Part shown: in pieces, positions 1 through 8,300 of the stretch | Position numbering within the stretch: the first letter of the stretch is position 1 | Layout of the letters: every line of letters starts with the position of its first letter | NCBI GenBank assembly: GCA_030524105.1 | Contig: JAUNHE010000008.1 | Location: 1 to 64,000, forward strand | Source: Rothia sp. (in: high G+C Gram-positive bacteria) | GTDB taxonomy: Bacteria > Actinomycetota > Actinomycetes > Actinomycetales > Micrococcaceae | Length of the DNA stretch: 64,000 nucleotides | Reading direction: 5' to 3' | Notes under the pieces: model-generated | Database searches by the model: none | Told to the model about the DNA's origin: nothing | Seen by the model: the letters and a program-made list of their open reading frames with translations, nothing else | Position numbers and translations under genes: made by a program

Positions 1-17
1 CAACGCAAAGGAATGCG

Positions 18-131
18 ATGAAGGTCAAGCCGAGCGTTAAGCCGATCTGCGATAAATGCAAAGTGATCCGCCGTAATGGCAAGGTCATGGTGATCTGCGA
101 AAACCCGCGCCATAAGCAGCGTCAGGGCTAA
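18..131 (+). CDS. rpmJ: 50S ribosomal protein L36 (bL36)
   Basis: Complete 37-residue protein, the standard size for bL36, which binds 23S rRNA in the large subunit. It starts [14 protein letters not shown] and ends RHKQRQG. The zinc ligands of the metal-binding form are all present: Cys11, Cys14, Cys27 and His32. An AAAGGA ribosome binding site lies just upstream of the ATG. It is the first gene of an rpmJ-rpsM-rpsK-rpoA-rplQ cluster; infA, the usual upstream neighbour, would lie outside the window. Confidence 0.96.
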   Translation: MKVKPSVKPICDKCKVIRRNGKVMVICENPRHKQRQG

Positions 132-297
132 TTTTAATTCTGACTTGCTTAGCCTCTAGAAGGCAATAGAAAAATAGGCACCGCTTCTTGAGTAAAACTT
201 AAGAATACCTCCGGACCCAGAGGCCGGGGACTGAGCCGCTTCAAGGTTCAGGCAGTGATGCTACAGACCTCTGACACCTATAAGGAGAAGAGCCAGT

Positions 298-666
298 ATG
301 GCACGTCTGGCAGGAGTCGATCTTCCCCGCGAAAAGCGCGTGGAAGTAGCTCTTACATACATTTATGGCGTGGGGAGAACCCGTGCAAACGAAGCCCTTA
401 AGGCTACGGATGTTAATCCGGATACTCGTGTTAAGGACCTCAGCGACCAGCAGCTGGTTGCGCTTCGTGACTTCATCGAAGGTAACTACAAGGTTGAAGG
501 TGATCTTCGCCGTGAGGTTGCAGCCGATATTCGCCGCAAGGTTGAAATTGGCAGTTACCAGGGTCTGCGTCACCGTCGTGGCCTGCCAGTTCACGGTCAG
601 CGCACCAAAACAAACGCCCGTACCCGTAAGGGTCCTAAGCGTACTGTCGCTGGTAAGAAGAAGTAA
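298..666 (+). CDS. rpsM: 30S ribosomal protein S13 (uS13)
   Basis: Codes for 122 residues, the usual length for uS13, a small-subunit head protein that contacts the P-site tRNA and the intersubunit bridge. The N-terminus [16 protein letters not shown], the helix-two-turn-helix core and the basic C-terminal tail ([19 protein letters not shown]) are typical. An AAGGAG site lies 10 bases before the ATG. The 166-base gap after rpmJ holds no ORF and no clear promoter or terminator that I can see. Confidence 0.98.
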   Translation: MARLAGVDLPREKRVEVALTYIYGVGRTRANEALKATDVNPDTRVKDLSDQQLVALRDFIEGNYKVEGDLRREVAADIRRKVEIGSYQGLRHRRGLPVHGQRTKTNARTRKGPKRTVAGKKK

Positions 667-744
667 GCCAAATACATGGGGTTTGCCTGCACACGCTGAT
701 GGGCGGACCTCAACCCTAGAAACTTTGTAGGAGAGAAATAATTC

Positions 745-1149
745 ATGCCTCCCAGGACTCGTGCTGCGGCTCGTAAGACCAGCCGTCGCAAGGTAAATAA
801 AAATATTGTTGCCGGTCAGGCACACATTAAGTCAACCTTTAACAACACTATCGTTTCCATTACCGATCCAGCTGGTGCCGTCATTTCCTGGTCCTCAGCC
901 GGGGAAATGGGTTTTAAAGGTTCCCGTAAGTCAACTCCCTATGCAGCTCAGATGGCAGCTGAAACTGCCGCTAAGCGGGCACAGGAGCACGGCGTTCGTA
1001 AAGTAGACGTTTTTGTTAAGGGCCCCGGCCCCGGTCGTGAGACTGCAATTCGTTCGCTCCAGGCTACCGGCCTGGAGGTTGGCTCCATTCAGGATGTTAC
1101 CCCCGTTGCCCATAATGGTTGCCGTCCTCCTAAGCGTCGCCACGTCTAA
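745..1149 (+). CDS. rpsK: 30S ribosomal protein S11 (uS11)
   Basis: Encodes 134 residues of uS11, which sits on the 30S platform near the E site. The conserved core ([36 protein letters not shown]) and the C-terminus [11 protein letters not shown] are intact. A GGAGAG ribosome binding site precedes the ATG. It lies 78 bases after rpsM in the same operon. Many actinobacteria have rpsD next; here rpoA follows directly. Confidence 0.98.
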   Translation: MPPRTRAAARKTSRRKVNKNIVAGQAHIKSTFNNTIVSITDPAGAVISWSSAGEMGFKGSRKSTPYAAQMAAETAAKRAQEHGVRKVDVFVKGPGPGRETAIRSLQATGLEVGSIQDVTPVAHNGCRPPKRRHV

Positions 1150-1179
1150 AAAATAAGCCCTCTCGGAAACTTTCCGGGC

Positions 1180-1208
1180 GACTGCCCTGGCTAATAACAG
1201 GGCTAGTC
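1180..1208 (+). promoter_or_regulatory. Hairpin in the rpsK-rpoA spacer
   Basis: An inverted repeat with GCCCTG at 1184-1189 and CAGGGC at 1198-1203, extended by GACT/AGTC with one bulged base. A smaller stem (CGGA/TCCG) lies just upstream. There is no T-tract, so a full terminator is unlikely. It may be a processing site or attenuator between ribosomal protein genes and rpoA. Function is inferred only from position. Confidence 0.4.
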
Positions 1209-1297
1209 AACGGACAGACTGCCTTGTCTGCTTCCTTATCCCTGTTTTCCAGTTACCTGTGAGATCATATAGCGGATGCTCATCGAAAGGAAACATC

Positions 1298-2293
1298 GTG
1301 CTCATTGCACAGCGCCCCACCTTAAGTGAAGAAATCGTAGCGGAGAATCGTTCACGCTTCACTATTGAACCTTTAGAACCAGGTTTTGGTTATACCCTCG
1401 GTAACTCGCTTCGTCGTACCCTGCTCTCTTCTATACCCGGTGCAGCTGTTACCAGTATTCGCATCGACGGTGTGCTGCATGAATTCAGCACAGTTGAGGG
1501 TGTGACTGAAGACGTTACCGAGATCATCTTAAACATCAAAAAGCTCTCGATATCTTCTGAAAACGATGAACCCGTTGTCGCCTACTTACGCAAGCAGGGA
1601 GAAGGGGAACTGACCGCAGCAGATATTGAGGTTCCGGCCGGTGTTGAGATCCATAACCCAGGTTTACACATTGCCAGCCTGAACGCGCGGGCTAACTTTG
1701 ATGCTGAGCTGACCATTGAGCGTGGCCGTGGCTATGTCTCTGCAGCTCAGAATAAGACTGGTGACGGAGAGATTGGCCGGATCCCGGTCGATTCTATCTA
1801 CTCGCCGGTTCTTAAAGTTACCTTCCGTGTGAGTGCAACGCGTGTGGAGCAGCGCACGGACTTTGATTCTCTCACCCTCGATGTTGAAACAAAGGAAGCC
1901 ATTGCCCCCCGCGATGCAGTTGCCTCGGCCGGCACTACTTTGGTTGAACTCTTTGGCCTGGCTCGTGAACTTAACACCGCAGCCGAGGGTATTGAAGTTG
2001 GACCTTCCCCTGCAGATGAATCTATGGCTGCAGATCTGGCCCTGCCCATTGAAGACCTAGAGATGTCTGTTCGGTCCTATAACTGCCTCAAGCGAGAGGG
2101 CATCCACACCGTAGGTGAGTTGGTTGCGCGTAGCGAAGCTGATTTGATGGACATTCGCAACTTTGGTGCCAAGTCTATTGATGAGGTTAAGGCTAAGCTG
2201 ACCGAGCTTGGCCTGGCGCTTAAGGACTCGCCTCCCGGCTTTGAACTGGTCTCACGGATGTATGACGATGACGATAGCTACGGTGCTGTCTAA
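1298..2293 (+). CDS. rpoA: RNA polymerase alpha subunit
   Basis: The protein begins [12 protein letters not shown], the usual actinobacterial alpha N-terminus, from a GTG at 1298 preceded by GAAAGGA. A longer frame from 1259 adds 13 residues that do not match the family, so I reject it. The 331 residues hold the assembly domain (about 1-230, including [16 protein letters not shown]-like sequence near residue 30) and the C-terminal domain (about 250-310, [14 protein letters not shown]), which contacts UP elements and activators. It lies 148 bases after rpsK and 115 bases before rplQ. Confidence 0.97.
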   Translation: MLIAQRPTLSEEIVAENRSRFTIEPLEPGFGYTLGNSLRRTLLSSIPGAAVTSIRIDGVLHEFSTVEGVTEDVTEIILNIKKLSISSENDEPVVAYLRKQGEGELTAADIEVPAGVEIHNPGLHIASLNARANFDAELTIERGRGYVSAAQNKTGDGEIGRIPVDSIYSPVLKVTFRVSATRVEQRTDFDSLTLDVETKEAIAPRDAVASAGTTLVELFGLARELNTAAEGIEVGPSPADESMAADLALPIEDLEMSVRSYNCLKREGIHTVGELVARSEADLMDIRNFGAKSIDEVKAKLTELGLALKDSPPGFELVSRMYDDDDSYGAV

Positions 2294-2408
2294 GCTTTAG
2301 CTCTGGCTGTCATCTTTGTAAGATCCGACCTAACGACAAACTTTAGCTTCCCTGGGTTGCCCTTACCAAGGTCTGCTGCGGGAACTTCAAATTCATGGAG
2401 AAATAATT

Positions 2409-3119
2409 ATGCCTAGTCCCACAAAGGGTCCCCGCCTTGGCGGCAGCCCGACTCACGAACGGTTGATGCTTAACAACCTCTCTCAGCAGTTGTTTGAGCA
2501 CAAGCGTATTACCACTACCGTTACTAAGGCTAAGCGGCTGCGTCCGGTTGCTGAGCGCATGATTACCTTTGCTAAAAAAGGTGATTTAGCTGCTCGCCGC
2601 CGTGTTTTGCGCTCACTTAATGACAAATCCGTTGTGCATGAACTTTTTACAGTTATTGCGCCGGCCATGGCTGAGCGTCCCGGCGGTTATACCCGCATTA
2701 CCAAGATCGGCAACCGTAAGGGTGACAATGCACCCATGGCTGTTATTGAACTGGTGATGGAACCGGTTGCTTCAGCTGCTACTGTGCAGGAAGCTACCCA
2801 GGTTGCTCAGCAGGCTGCTGACAAGCAGTCTGAGGAGCAGGCTCCCGCCGAAGCCCCCGCAGTAGAAGAAACTGCCCAGGCCCCGGCAAGCTCCCAGGAG
2901 GATCAGCTTCCGGCAGGTGCCCACGCACCGCTAGAATCTGGCCAGGCTCCGGAAGGCTTTGACGTTAAGGGCAATGCGGACTCGATGAAGTACCACGTTC
3001 CCGGTTCCCGCTGGTATGCCAATACTCAGGCGGAAATTTGGTTTGATTCTGCTGAGTCTGCTAAGGCCGCCGGCTATAGCCCAGCCGGGGGAGAAGCTGC
3101 CCAGCAGGTTTCTGAGTAA
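2409..3119 (+). CDS. rplQ: 50S ribosomal protein L17 (bL17) with long C-terminal extension
   Basis: Residues 1 to about 117 are a normal bL17 ([20 protein letters not shown] to IELVMEP), which lines the exit tunnel surface of the 50S subunit. The protein continues to 236 residues, about twice the usual length. Residues 120-180 are an Ala/Glu/Gln-rich linker. The last 55 or so form a compact-looking segment with [12 protein letters not shown] and [16 protein letters not shown], which resembles a small actinobacterial domain also seen fused to other proteins. The ATG follows GGAG. A strong terminator lies downstream, so this ends the operon. Confidence 0.96.
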   Translation: MPSPTKGPRLGGSPTHERLMLNNLSQQLFEHKRITTTVTKAKRLRPVAERMITFAKKGDLAARRRVLRSLNDKSVVHELFTVIAPAMAERPGGYTRITKIGNRKGDNAPMAVIELVMEPVASAATVQEATQVAQQAADKQSEEQAPAEAPAVEETAQAPASSQEDQLPAGAHAPLESGQAPEGFDVKGNADSMKYHVPGSRWYANTQAEIWFDSAESAKAAGYSPAGGEAAQQVSE

Positions 3120-3142
3120 GATTTACCGCTTGTGGTGAGCAT

Positions 3143-3180
3143 GGCTGCCGTCTACCCGGGGTGGACGGCAGCCTGTTTTT
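3143..3180 (+). terminator. Intrinsic terminator after rplQ
   Basis: A perfect 10-bp stem (GGCTGCCGTC at 3143-3152 and GACGGCAGCC at 3164-3173) is followed by TGTTTTT. This is a textbook rho-independent terminator and separates the ribosomal operon from truA. Confidence 0.93.
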
Positions 3181-3206
3181 AAAGAACTAATTGGAGGAAT
3201 AGAGCG

Positions 3207-4148
3207 GTGGAAGCAGCCCAACTGGTTGCTGGTCAAGCAGATCTCCTACGGCTGAGGCTAGATTTTGCCTACGATGGTTTACCCTTTGCTGGCTGGGCCA
3301 GACAGCCCGGCCTGCTGACAGTTCAAGGGGTCTTAGAGCAGGCTTTAGAGCTGGTGGTCCGCCAGCCTGTCAGGCTGACGGTTGCCGGCAGAACCGATGC
3401 CGGTGTGCATGCCCTGCACCAGGTTGCCCACTGCGATCTAAGCGGTGAAGCCTGGCAGAGACTGGCTAGCTTTAAGGGGGGTGCCCAGGATCCGGCAGCT
3501 GTTCTGGCCCGTAAGCTGCGGGGGGCCCTGAGCCGGTCACTGGCAGATGCCGAAAAGAGTCTGGGCCTGCCGGCGCGGTTTTCCGGGAGCCTGCAAAAAG
3601 CTATTACGGTTCAGCAGGTTCAGCAGACGTCAGCTACTTTTGATGCCAGGTTTTCTGCCCTGGAAAGAAGCTATCGTTATCTGATTGAGGATGATTTTTT
3701 TGATCGGGGGGCAAACCCGCTTTACCGGCATCTTTGCTGGCAGATTGATGACAGGCTGGACCTGGACCTGATGAATACGGCAGCTGAAGAACTCTTGGGT
3801 GTAAGGGATTTTTTGTCCTTTTGTAAGCCAAGACTGGGAGCAACAACAATCCGGGAGCTGCGCCAGCTGCTGTGTGTTCGTGACGGGGAGGGCCGAATTC
3901 AGGTACTGCTGAGGGCCGACGCCTTCTGCCACCACATGGTGCGGTCCTTGCTGGCCGCTCTGGTTATGGTGGGCCAGGGTAAGAAGTCCTTAGCTTGGTT
4001 AGTTTCACGGGTGCAAGAGCCTGTCCGGGATTCGCAGGTTCGGCTAGCTCCTGCCCGGGGCCTGGCTTTAGTTAAAGTGGAGTACCCGGACCCCAGTCTC
4101 TTTGCCGTCCAGGCTGAGCAGGCCCGGGCCCTACGCACCCTTCCTTAG
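3207..4148 (+). CDS. truA: tRNA pseudouridine(38-40) synthase TruA
   Basis: Isomerises uridines 38-40 in the tRNA anticodon arm. The catalytic aspartate is in GRTDAGVHALHQ (Asp64). Other family signatures are RLDFAYDGLPFAGWARQPG near the N-terminus, FDARFSALERSYRY in the middle and HHMVRSLLAALV near residue 235. The GTG start at 3207 is preceded by GGAGGA. At 313 residues it is longer than E. coli TruA, mainly through a loop around residues 95-145, which actinobacterial homologues commonly have. It follows the rplQ terminator, so it needs its own promoter or read-through. Confidence 0.95.
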   Translation: MEAAQLVAGQADLLRLRLDFAYDGLPFAGWARQPGLLTVQGVLEQALELVVRQPVRLTVAGRTDAGVHALHQVAHCDLSGEAWQRLASFKGGAQDPAAVLARKLRGALSRSLADAEKSLGLPARFSGSLQKAITVQQVQQTSATFDARFSALERSYRYLIEDDFFDRGANPLYRHLCWQIDDRLDLDLMNTAAEELLGVRDFLSFCKPRLGATTIRELRQLLCVRDGEGRIQVLLRADAFCHHMVRSLLAALVMVGQGKKSLAWLVSRVQEPVRDSQVRLAPARGLALVKVEYPDPSLFAVQAEQARALRTLP

Positions 4149-4432
4149 GCTGCCCTAGAGGGTCTTTTAAGTGGTCCTTAAAACGGGAATTTTTCCTAAA
4201 CTGCCTGGATTCTTTTGCAGAGCTAGGGTATAGTTTCATATGTTGTGCGTGTTCTGCCCTGATTCACGTGCGCCCTGGCATGGCTCAGTTGCAGAGCGAA
4301 CATGGCAGTTGCGTCCGGGGTGTTAAGAACGAGCGGTTGTATTTGGTCCTCACCCAAGTCCTGCTATCGCACGTTGAAAGAGGCGCGATACCCAACTAGC
4401 GCCGTATGAACATACGAGACAAAGGCCATATT
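4149..4432 (+). promoter_or_regulatory. Promoter and leader region of rplM-rpsI
   Basis: A 284-base non-coding stretch. A possible -10 element TATAGT lies at 4229-4234, within GGGTATAGTTT; no convincing -35 is visible. The leader carries small stems (TATCGC 4365-4370 with GCGATA 4385-4390; CGTAT with ATACG around 4403-4416) just before the start of rplM. Autogenous control by L13 would fit, but this is inference from location. A tRNA-like D-arm (GCTC/GAGC near 4285) was examined and rejected as a tRNA. Confidence 0.45.
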
Positions 4433-4876
4433 TTGCGCACTTACACTCCTAAACCCGGCGAAGTTGAGCGCCAGTGGCACGTTATTGATGCCACGGACGT
4501 TGTCCTGGGTCGTCTTGCCAGCCAGACCGCAACACTGCTGCGCGGAAAGCACAAGCCCACTTTTGCCCCTCACGTAGATACCGGTGACTCGGTCATCATC
4601 ATCAATGCTGAAAAGGTTGCCCTCACCGGCGCCAAACTTGAGCAGAAGCGTGCTTACCGCCACTCGGGTTACCCCGGTGGTTTGAAGTCCGTTAACTATG
4701 CAGAGCTTCTGGAAAAAAACCCTACTCGTGCTATTGAGAAGGCCGTTAAGGGTATGCTTCCTAAAAATAAGCTAGCTGCTCAGCAAATCAAAAACTTAAA
4801 GGTTTATGTAGGTCCGGAGCATCCGCACGCTGCCCAGCAACCTAAGACCTTCGAATTTAACCAGATTGCCCAGTAA
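4433..4876 (+). CDS. rplM: 50S ribosomal protein L13 (uL13)
   Basis: The actinobacterial family starts (M)RTYTPKPG. Here that corresponds to a TTG codon at 4433 with AAAGG 9 bases upstream, giving 147 residues, the normal length. An ATG at 4406 would add nine residues but has no ribosome binding site, so TTG is preferred. The core [29 protein letters not shown] and [10 protein letters not shown] is intact. L13 is an early assembly protein of the 50S subunit. It forms an operon with rpsI 33 bases downstream. Confidence 0.95.
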   Translation: MRTYTPKPGEVERQWHVIDATDVVLGRLASQTATLLRGKHKPTFAPHVDTGDSVIIINAEKVALTGAKLEQKRAYRHSGYPGGLKSVNYAELLEKNPTRAIEKAVKGMLPKNKLAAQQIKNLKVYVGPEHPHAAQQPKTFEFNQIAQ

Positions 4877-4909
4877 TTCGGGCCAACGAAAGTACATTGA
4901 GGAGAAATC

Positions 4910-5407
4910 GTGGCTCAGAATGAAGAGCAGATTGCAGTAGAAGAAGAGCTAACCAGCTACACTTCTGAATCTTCAGCTCCAGTGGCAGAAGAAGTTAAGG
5001 CGGCACGTCCGGCTCTTACCGTTGCAGGTGCAGCGGTTGGCCGCCGTAAAGAAGCCGTTGCCCGTGTTCGTGTGATTCCAGGTACCGGGCAGTGGACCGT
5101 TAACGGTCGAGACCTGGCTAGCTATTTTCCCAATAAGCTTCACCAGCAGGAGGTCAACGAGCCCTTTAAGATTCTTGATCTTGAAGGGTCCTACGATGTC
5201 ATTGCCCGTATTCACGGAGGTGGTGCTTCTGGCCAGGCCGGTGCCCTGCGTTTGGGAATCTCCCGGGCTCTGAACGAAATTGATCTGGAGAATAACCGGC
5301 CTACCCTAAAGAAGGCTGGTTTCCTTACTCGCGATGCGCGTGTTACCGAACGTAAGAAGGCCGGTCTTAAGAAGGCCCGTAAGGCTTCACAGTTCTCCAA
5401 GCGTTAA
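4910..5407 (+). CDS. rpsI: 30S ribosomal protein S9 (uS9)
   Basis: Encodes 165 residues: about 40 acidic N-terminal residues, common in actinobacterial S9, followed by the uS9 fold ([19 protein letters not shown]) and a basic C-terminus ending FSKR. In the ribosome that tail reaches the P-site tRNA. The GTG start follows GGAGA. It is the second gene of the rplM-rpsI pair and is followed by a terminator. Confidence 0.97.
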   Translation: MAQNEEQIAVEEELTSYTSESSAPVAEEVKAARPALTVAGAAVGRRKEAVARVRVIPGTGQWTVNGRDLASYFPNKLHQQEVNEPFKILDLEGSYDVIARIHGGGASGQAGALRLGISRALNEIDLENNRPTLKKAGFLTRDARVTERKKAGLKKARKASQFSKR

Positions 5408-5497
5408 AGCTGCTAGGGAACCTTATCCAAAGCTAGGGTGCTGGGCTACTTCTGACAAGACCAGGATCTTTTGGATAAAGCTAAAATTTTTCTTGTA

Positions 5498-5540
5498 CAA
5501 GGCAGGAAGTCCTCAGGGGCTTCCTGCCTTGTTCTTGTTC
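5498..5540 (+). terminator. Terminator after rpsI
   Basis: A 12-bp perfect stem (CAAGGCAGGAAG 5498-5509 with CTTCCTGCCTTG 5520-5531) is followed by a short T-rich run TTCTTGTTC. The stem is strong and the U-tract moderate. It ends the rplM-rpsI transcript. Confidence 0.85.
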
Positions 5541-5646
5541 CAAAAATAGGAAGCCAGGCTTAGTAAGCTAGTAGTAGGATGGAAGAAAGCTATTGTGAAT
5601 AGAATAAGTGTAGAACCACGTGAAACCCACTATTGAAAGGTTAGCT

Positions 5647-6714
5647 ATGGCAGCTTCACCCCGGCAGACCGTCCATAAGGACCAGGCAGGGCCAGCCTCT
5701 GATTGGTCAGCAGCTGACGTGCAAAAACAGGAAGATAAGCAGCAGGAACGGGGCCATTCCGATGCAATTCGCTCTGCCCTCAAAAAGGAGGCCAGGCGGG
5801 TTTCGGTGGTCGAGGACTATGCGGCGGAGCTGGACGAGATAGCCTCGCTGCAAAAAAAACTAGGTGTCTCGCGGGAGAAATCAGAAGCCTGGAAGAAGGG
5901 CTATCCCTACGATAAAAAGCTTGGCCGCAAGGAGTACGAGCGGGAAAAACGGGCTCTGCAGATTGAGCTACTTAAGCTTCAGCTCTGGATTAAGGAAACC
6001 GGCCAAAAGGTTTTGATCATTTTTGAAGGTAGGGATGCTGCCGGTAAGGGCGGTGCCATTAAACGTTTCACTGAGCATATGAACCCCCGGGGTTCTCGGG
6101 TGGTTGCCCTGGAAAAACCTACTGAGATTGAACAGACCCAGTGGTATTTTCAGCGTTACATTAAACATCTTCCTGCCGGCGGAGAAATCGTGATGATGGA
6201 CCGGTCGTGGTATAACCGGGCCGGCGTCGAACGGGTTATGGGTTACTGCACGTCACAACAGTATTACGAATTTATGCGGGAGGCCCCAGATCTAGAACGT
6301 ATGCTGGTCAATTCCGGTATTAAGCTGATCAAGTTTTGGTTCTCCGTCACCCGGGCAGAGCAGCTGGCCCGCTTTAATTCCAGGAAAACAGACCCGGTAC
6401 GCCAGTGGAAACTTTCTCCAACGGACCTGGCCTCTTTGGATAAGTGGGATGACTATACTGAGGCCAAAGAAGCCATGTTCTTTTACACCGATACCGGGGA
6501 TGCCCCCTGGACGGTTGTTAAATCTAATGATAAGAAACGGGCCAGGCTAGAGGCCATGCGTTATGTGCTTTCTCAGTTTGACTACCCCAACAAAGACAGC
6601 AGCGTTGTCGGCAAGGTTGACCCCTTGATTGTTGGAGCTGGCTCCGATGTTTTTGACGACGAAGATCCAGAGAATCCTGAGGGTTTTCCGGTTCTTAAAG
6701 ACGATTCAAAGTAG
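5647..6714 (+). CDS. ppk2: Polyphosphate kinase 2 family protein
   Basis: Transfers phosphate between polyphosphate and nucleoside phosphates. It has the PPK2 Walker A ([16 protein letters not shown]) and lid/Walker B region ([17 protein letters not shown]), plus the [19 protein letters not shown] segment typical of the family. The ATG at 5647 has GAAAGG six bases upstream and is preferred over an upstream in-frame GTG at 5620. The 355-residue product carries an extra 90-residue polar N-terminus before the core. Whether it makes GTP/ATP from ADP/GDP or acts on AMP cannot be decided from these motifs. It sits alone between rpsI and glmM, with glmM 23 bases downstream and probably cotranscribed. 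Confidence 0.92.
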   Translation: MAASPRQTVHKDQAGPASDWSAADVQKQEDKQQERGHSDAIRSALKKEARRVSVVEDYAAELDEIASLQKKLGVSREKSEAWKKGYPYDKKLGRKEYEREKRALQIELLKLQLWIKETGQKVLIIFEGRDAAGKGGAIKRFTEHMNPRGSRVVALEKPTEIEQTQWYFQRYIKHLPAGGEIVMMDRSWYNRAGVERVMGYCTSQQYYEFMREAPDLERMLVNSGIKLIKFWFSVTRAEQLARFNSRKTDPVRQWKLSPTDLASLDKWDDYTEAKEAMFFYTDTGDAPWTVVKSNDKKRARLEAMRYVLSQFDYPNKDSSVVGKVDPLIVGAGSDVFDDEDPENPEGFPVLKDDSK

Positions 6715-6737
6715 CTAAGAGCGTAGAATGTCCAGTG

Positions 6738-8096
6738 ATGTCTAAGAGATTATTTGGAACTGACGGTGTTCGAGGTCTTGCTAATGAGCTCATTACTCCC
6801 AGTATGGCACTGGAGTTAGCTCAGGCTGCTTCCATCGTTTTGGGGTTCAATACGGTTAAAGAAGGTGCTCGCCCGGTTGCTGTGATTGCTCAGGATTCAC
6901 GCATCAGCGGGGAGTTTATTGGTTCAGCCATGATGGCAGGTTTTGCTGCTTCGGGTGTGGACGTTTGGGATGCCGGTATGCTGCCTACCCCCGCGGCAGC
7001 CTATCTTGTTGCCGCTACTGAAGCTGATTTTGGCGTCATGATTTCTGCTTCTCACAATCCTGCTCAAGATAACGGGATTAAGTTTCTTGCTCGGGGAGGT
7101 AAAAAACTTGACGATGCTATTGAAGATCAGATTGAGCAGCTGTGGAGATCTCGCCAGTTTCGCTACCCGACCGGCGGGCAGGTCGGGCGGATTCGGCCGC
7201 TGGCAGACGGCGAAGACCGCTACATTACTCACCTGCTCTCTACTATGCCCGAGCACCGGCGCCTTAATGGCTTAAAGGTGGTCTTGGATTGTGCTAACGG
7301 TGCTGCTTCGGGAGTTTCGCCGGATGCCTTCCGAACTCTAGGTGCTGAGGTTATTGTTTTGGCTGCCGAGCCTGATGGAGTCAATATCAATGATGGGGTA
7401 GGTTCCACCCACCCCGAGAAGCTGCAGCAGGCTGTGGTCCGTCACGGGGCTGATTTAGGCATTGCCCATGACGGGGACGCTGATCGCTGTATGGCTGTGG
7501 ACGAGCAGGGCCAACTGGTTGATGGCGATAAGATTATGTCCATTATTGCGGTGGCCATGCACCGGGCCGGTCGGCTTAAAGACGCTACCCTGGTGGCCAC
7601 GGTCATGAGTTCTTTGGGCTTGGAACTTTACCTCAGAGAACAGGGCATTAAGCTGGAACGCACGTCGGTGGGAGACCGCTATGTTCTTGAGGCAATGAAT
7701 GCCGGGGGTTTTAATCTTGGCGGCGAGCAGTCCGGGCACGTCATTATGAGTGATCATGCAACAACTGGGGATGGCGTCCTGACAGGTTTGCATTTGGCTG
7801 CTGAGGTGGCACACACGGGCCTGCCGCTTTCTGAACTGGCGGGCAGGATGCAGCCTACCCCGCAGAAGCTCATTAACGTTTCCGGGGTTAATCGAGATGG
7901 GGTTGGGGCTTCTGCTCCTTTGCAGGCTGCCATTGCTGCGGCTGAGGCTGACCTGGGTGAAACGGGCAGGGTACTGCTACGACCTTCAGGCACCGAGCCC
8001 CTGGTCCGGGTGATGGTGGAAGCTGCTGATCAGGCTACGGCCGATACTATTGCCCAGAGCCTGGCCGACACGGTTGCCCGGGAGCTGGCTCTATAA
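6738..8096 (+). CDS. glmM: Phosphoglucosamine mutase GlmM
   Basis: Converts glucosamine-6-phosphate to glucosamine-1-phosphate for UDP-GlcNAc and peptidoglycan. The phosphoserine loop is [12 protein letters not shown] with catalytic Ser105, the Mg site is DGDADRC, the sugar loop is GGEQSGH and the phosphate loop is [11 protein letters not shown]. The 452 residues match the family. A GTG three codons' worth upstream (6735) directly abuts the ATG; the ATG gives the standard [13 protein letters not shown] start. GlmS, which makes its substrate, is encoded at 13.4 kb. A terminator follows. Confidence 0.97.
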   Translation: MSKRLFGTDGVRGLANELITPSMALELAQAASIVLGFNTVKEGARPVAVIAQDSRISGEFIGSAMMAGFAASGVDVWDAGMLPTPAAAYLVAATEADFGVMISASHNPAQDNGIKFLARGGKKLDDAIEDQIEQLWRSRQFRYPTGGQVGRIRPLADGEDRYITHLLSTMPEHRRLNGLKVVLDCANGAASGVSPDAFRTLGAEVIVLAAEPDGVNINDGVGSTHPEKLQQAVVRHGADLGIAHDGDADRCMAVDEQGQLVDGDKIMSIIAVAMHRAGRLKDATLVATVMSSLGLELYLREQGIKLERTSVGDRYVLEAMNAGGFNLGGEQSGHVIMSDHATTGDGVLTGLHLAAEVAHTGLPLSELAGRMQPTPQKLINVSGVNRDGVGASAPLQAAIAAAEADLGETGRVLLRPSGTEPLVRVMVEAADQATADTIAQSLADTVARELAL

Positions 8097-8113
8097 ATAA
8101 ACCAGGAGCTCTA

Positions 8114-8149
8114 GGGGAGGCGCACTAGCTGCCTCCCCATTTTTGTTTT
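8114..8149 (+). terminator. Terminator after glmM
   Basis: Perfect 8-bp GC-rich stem GGGGAGGC (8114-8121) with GCCTCCCC (8131-8138), followed by ATTTTTGTTTT. Confidence 0.93.
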
Positions 8150-8182
8150 AAGATCTTTTGTCCTGTCATTATAGGTAAAAGG

Positions 8183-8211
8183 CCAGGTTAACCTGGAGAA
8201 CCCGGTAGAAT
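8183..8211 (+). promoter_or_regulatory. Palindromic operator and -10 upstream of mtlA
   Basis: A perfect 14-base palindrome CCAGGTTAACCTGG at 8183-8196 lies just upstream of a -10-like TAGAAT (8206-8211). The palindrome occupies the -35 position, which suits a repressor operator or an activator site for the mannitol operon. No regulator gene is adjacent, so the binding protein is unknown. Confidence 0.5.
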
Positions 8212-8260
8212 TTGCTGAAAATGCTTACTGAGCTAGGCCAGGGGCTAGTTTTTATTATGG

Positions 8261-8277
8261 CTTCACTCCGGGTGAAG
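8261..8277 (+). promoter_or_regulatory. Small hairpin before the mtlA ribosome binding site
   Basis: CTTCAC (8261-8266) pairs with GTGAAG (8272-8277) around a five-base loop, 14 bases before the GAGGGG ribosome binding site of mtlA. It may affect message stability or translation; the role is not established. Confidence 0.35.
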
Positions 8278-8300
8278 AATGAGCTACTACGAGGGGTTTA

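Noticed and set aside
4275-4330. tRNA-like D-arm (GCTC/GAGC) upstream of rplM
   Set aside because: No matching acceptor, anticodon or T stems can be drawn around it.
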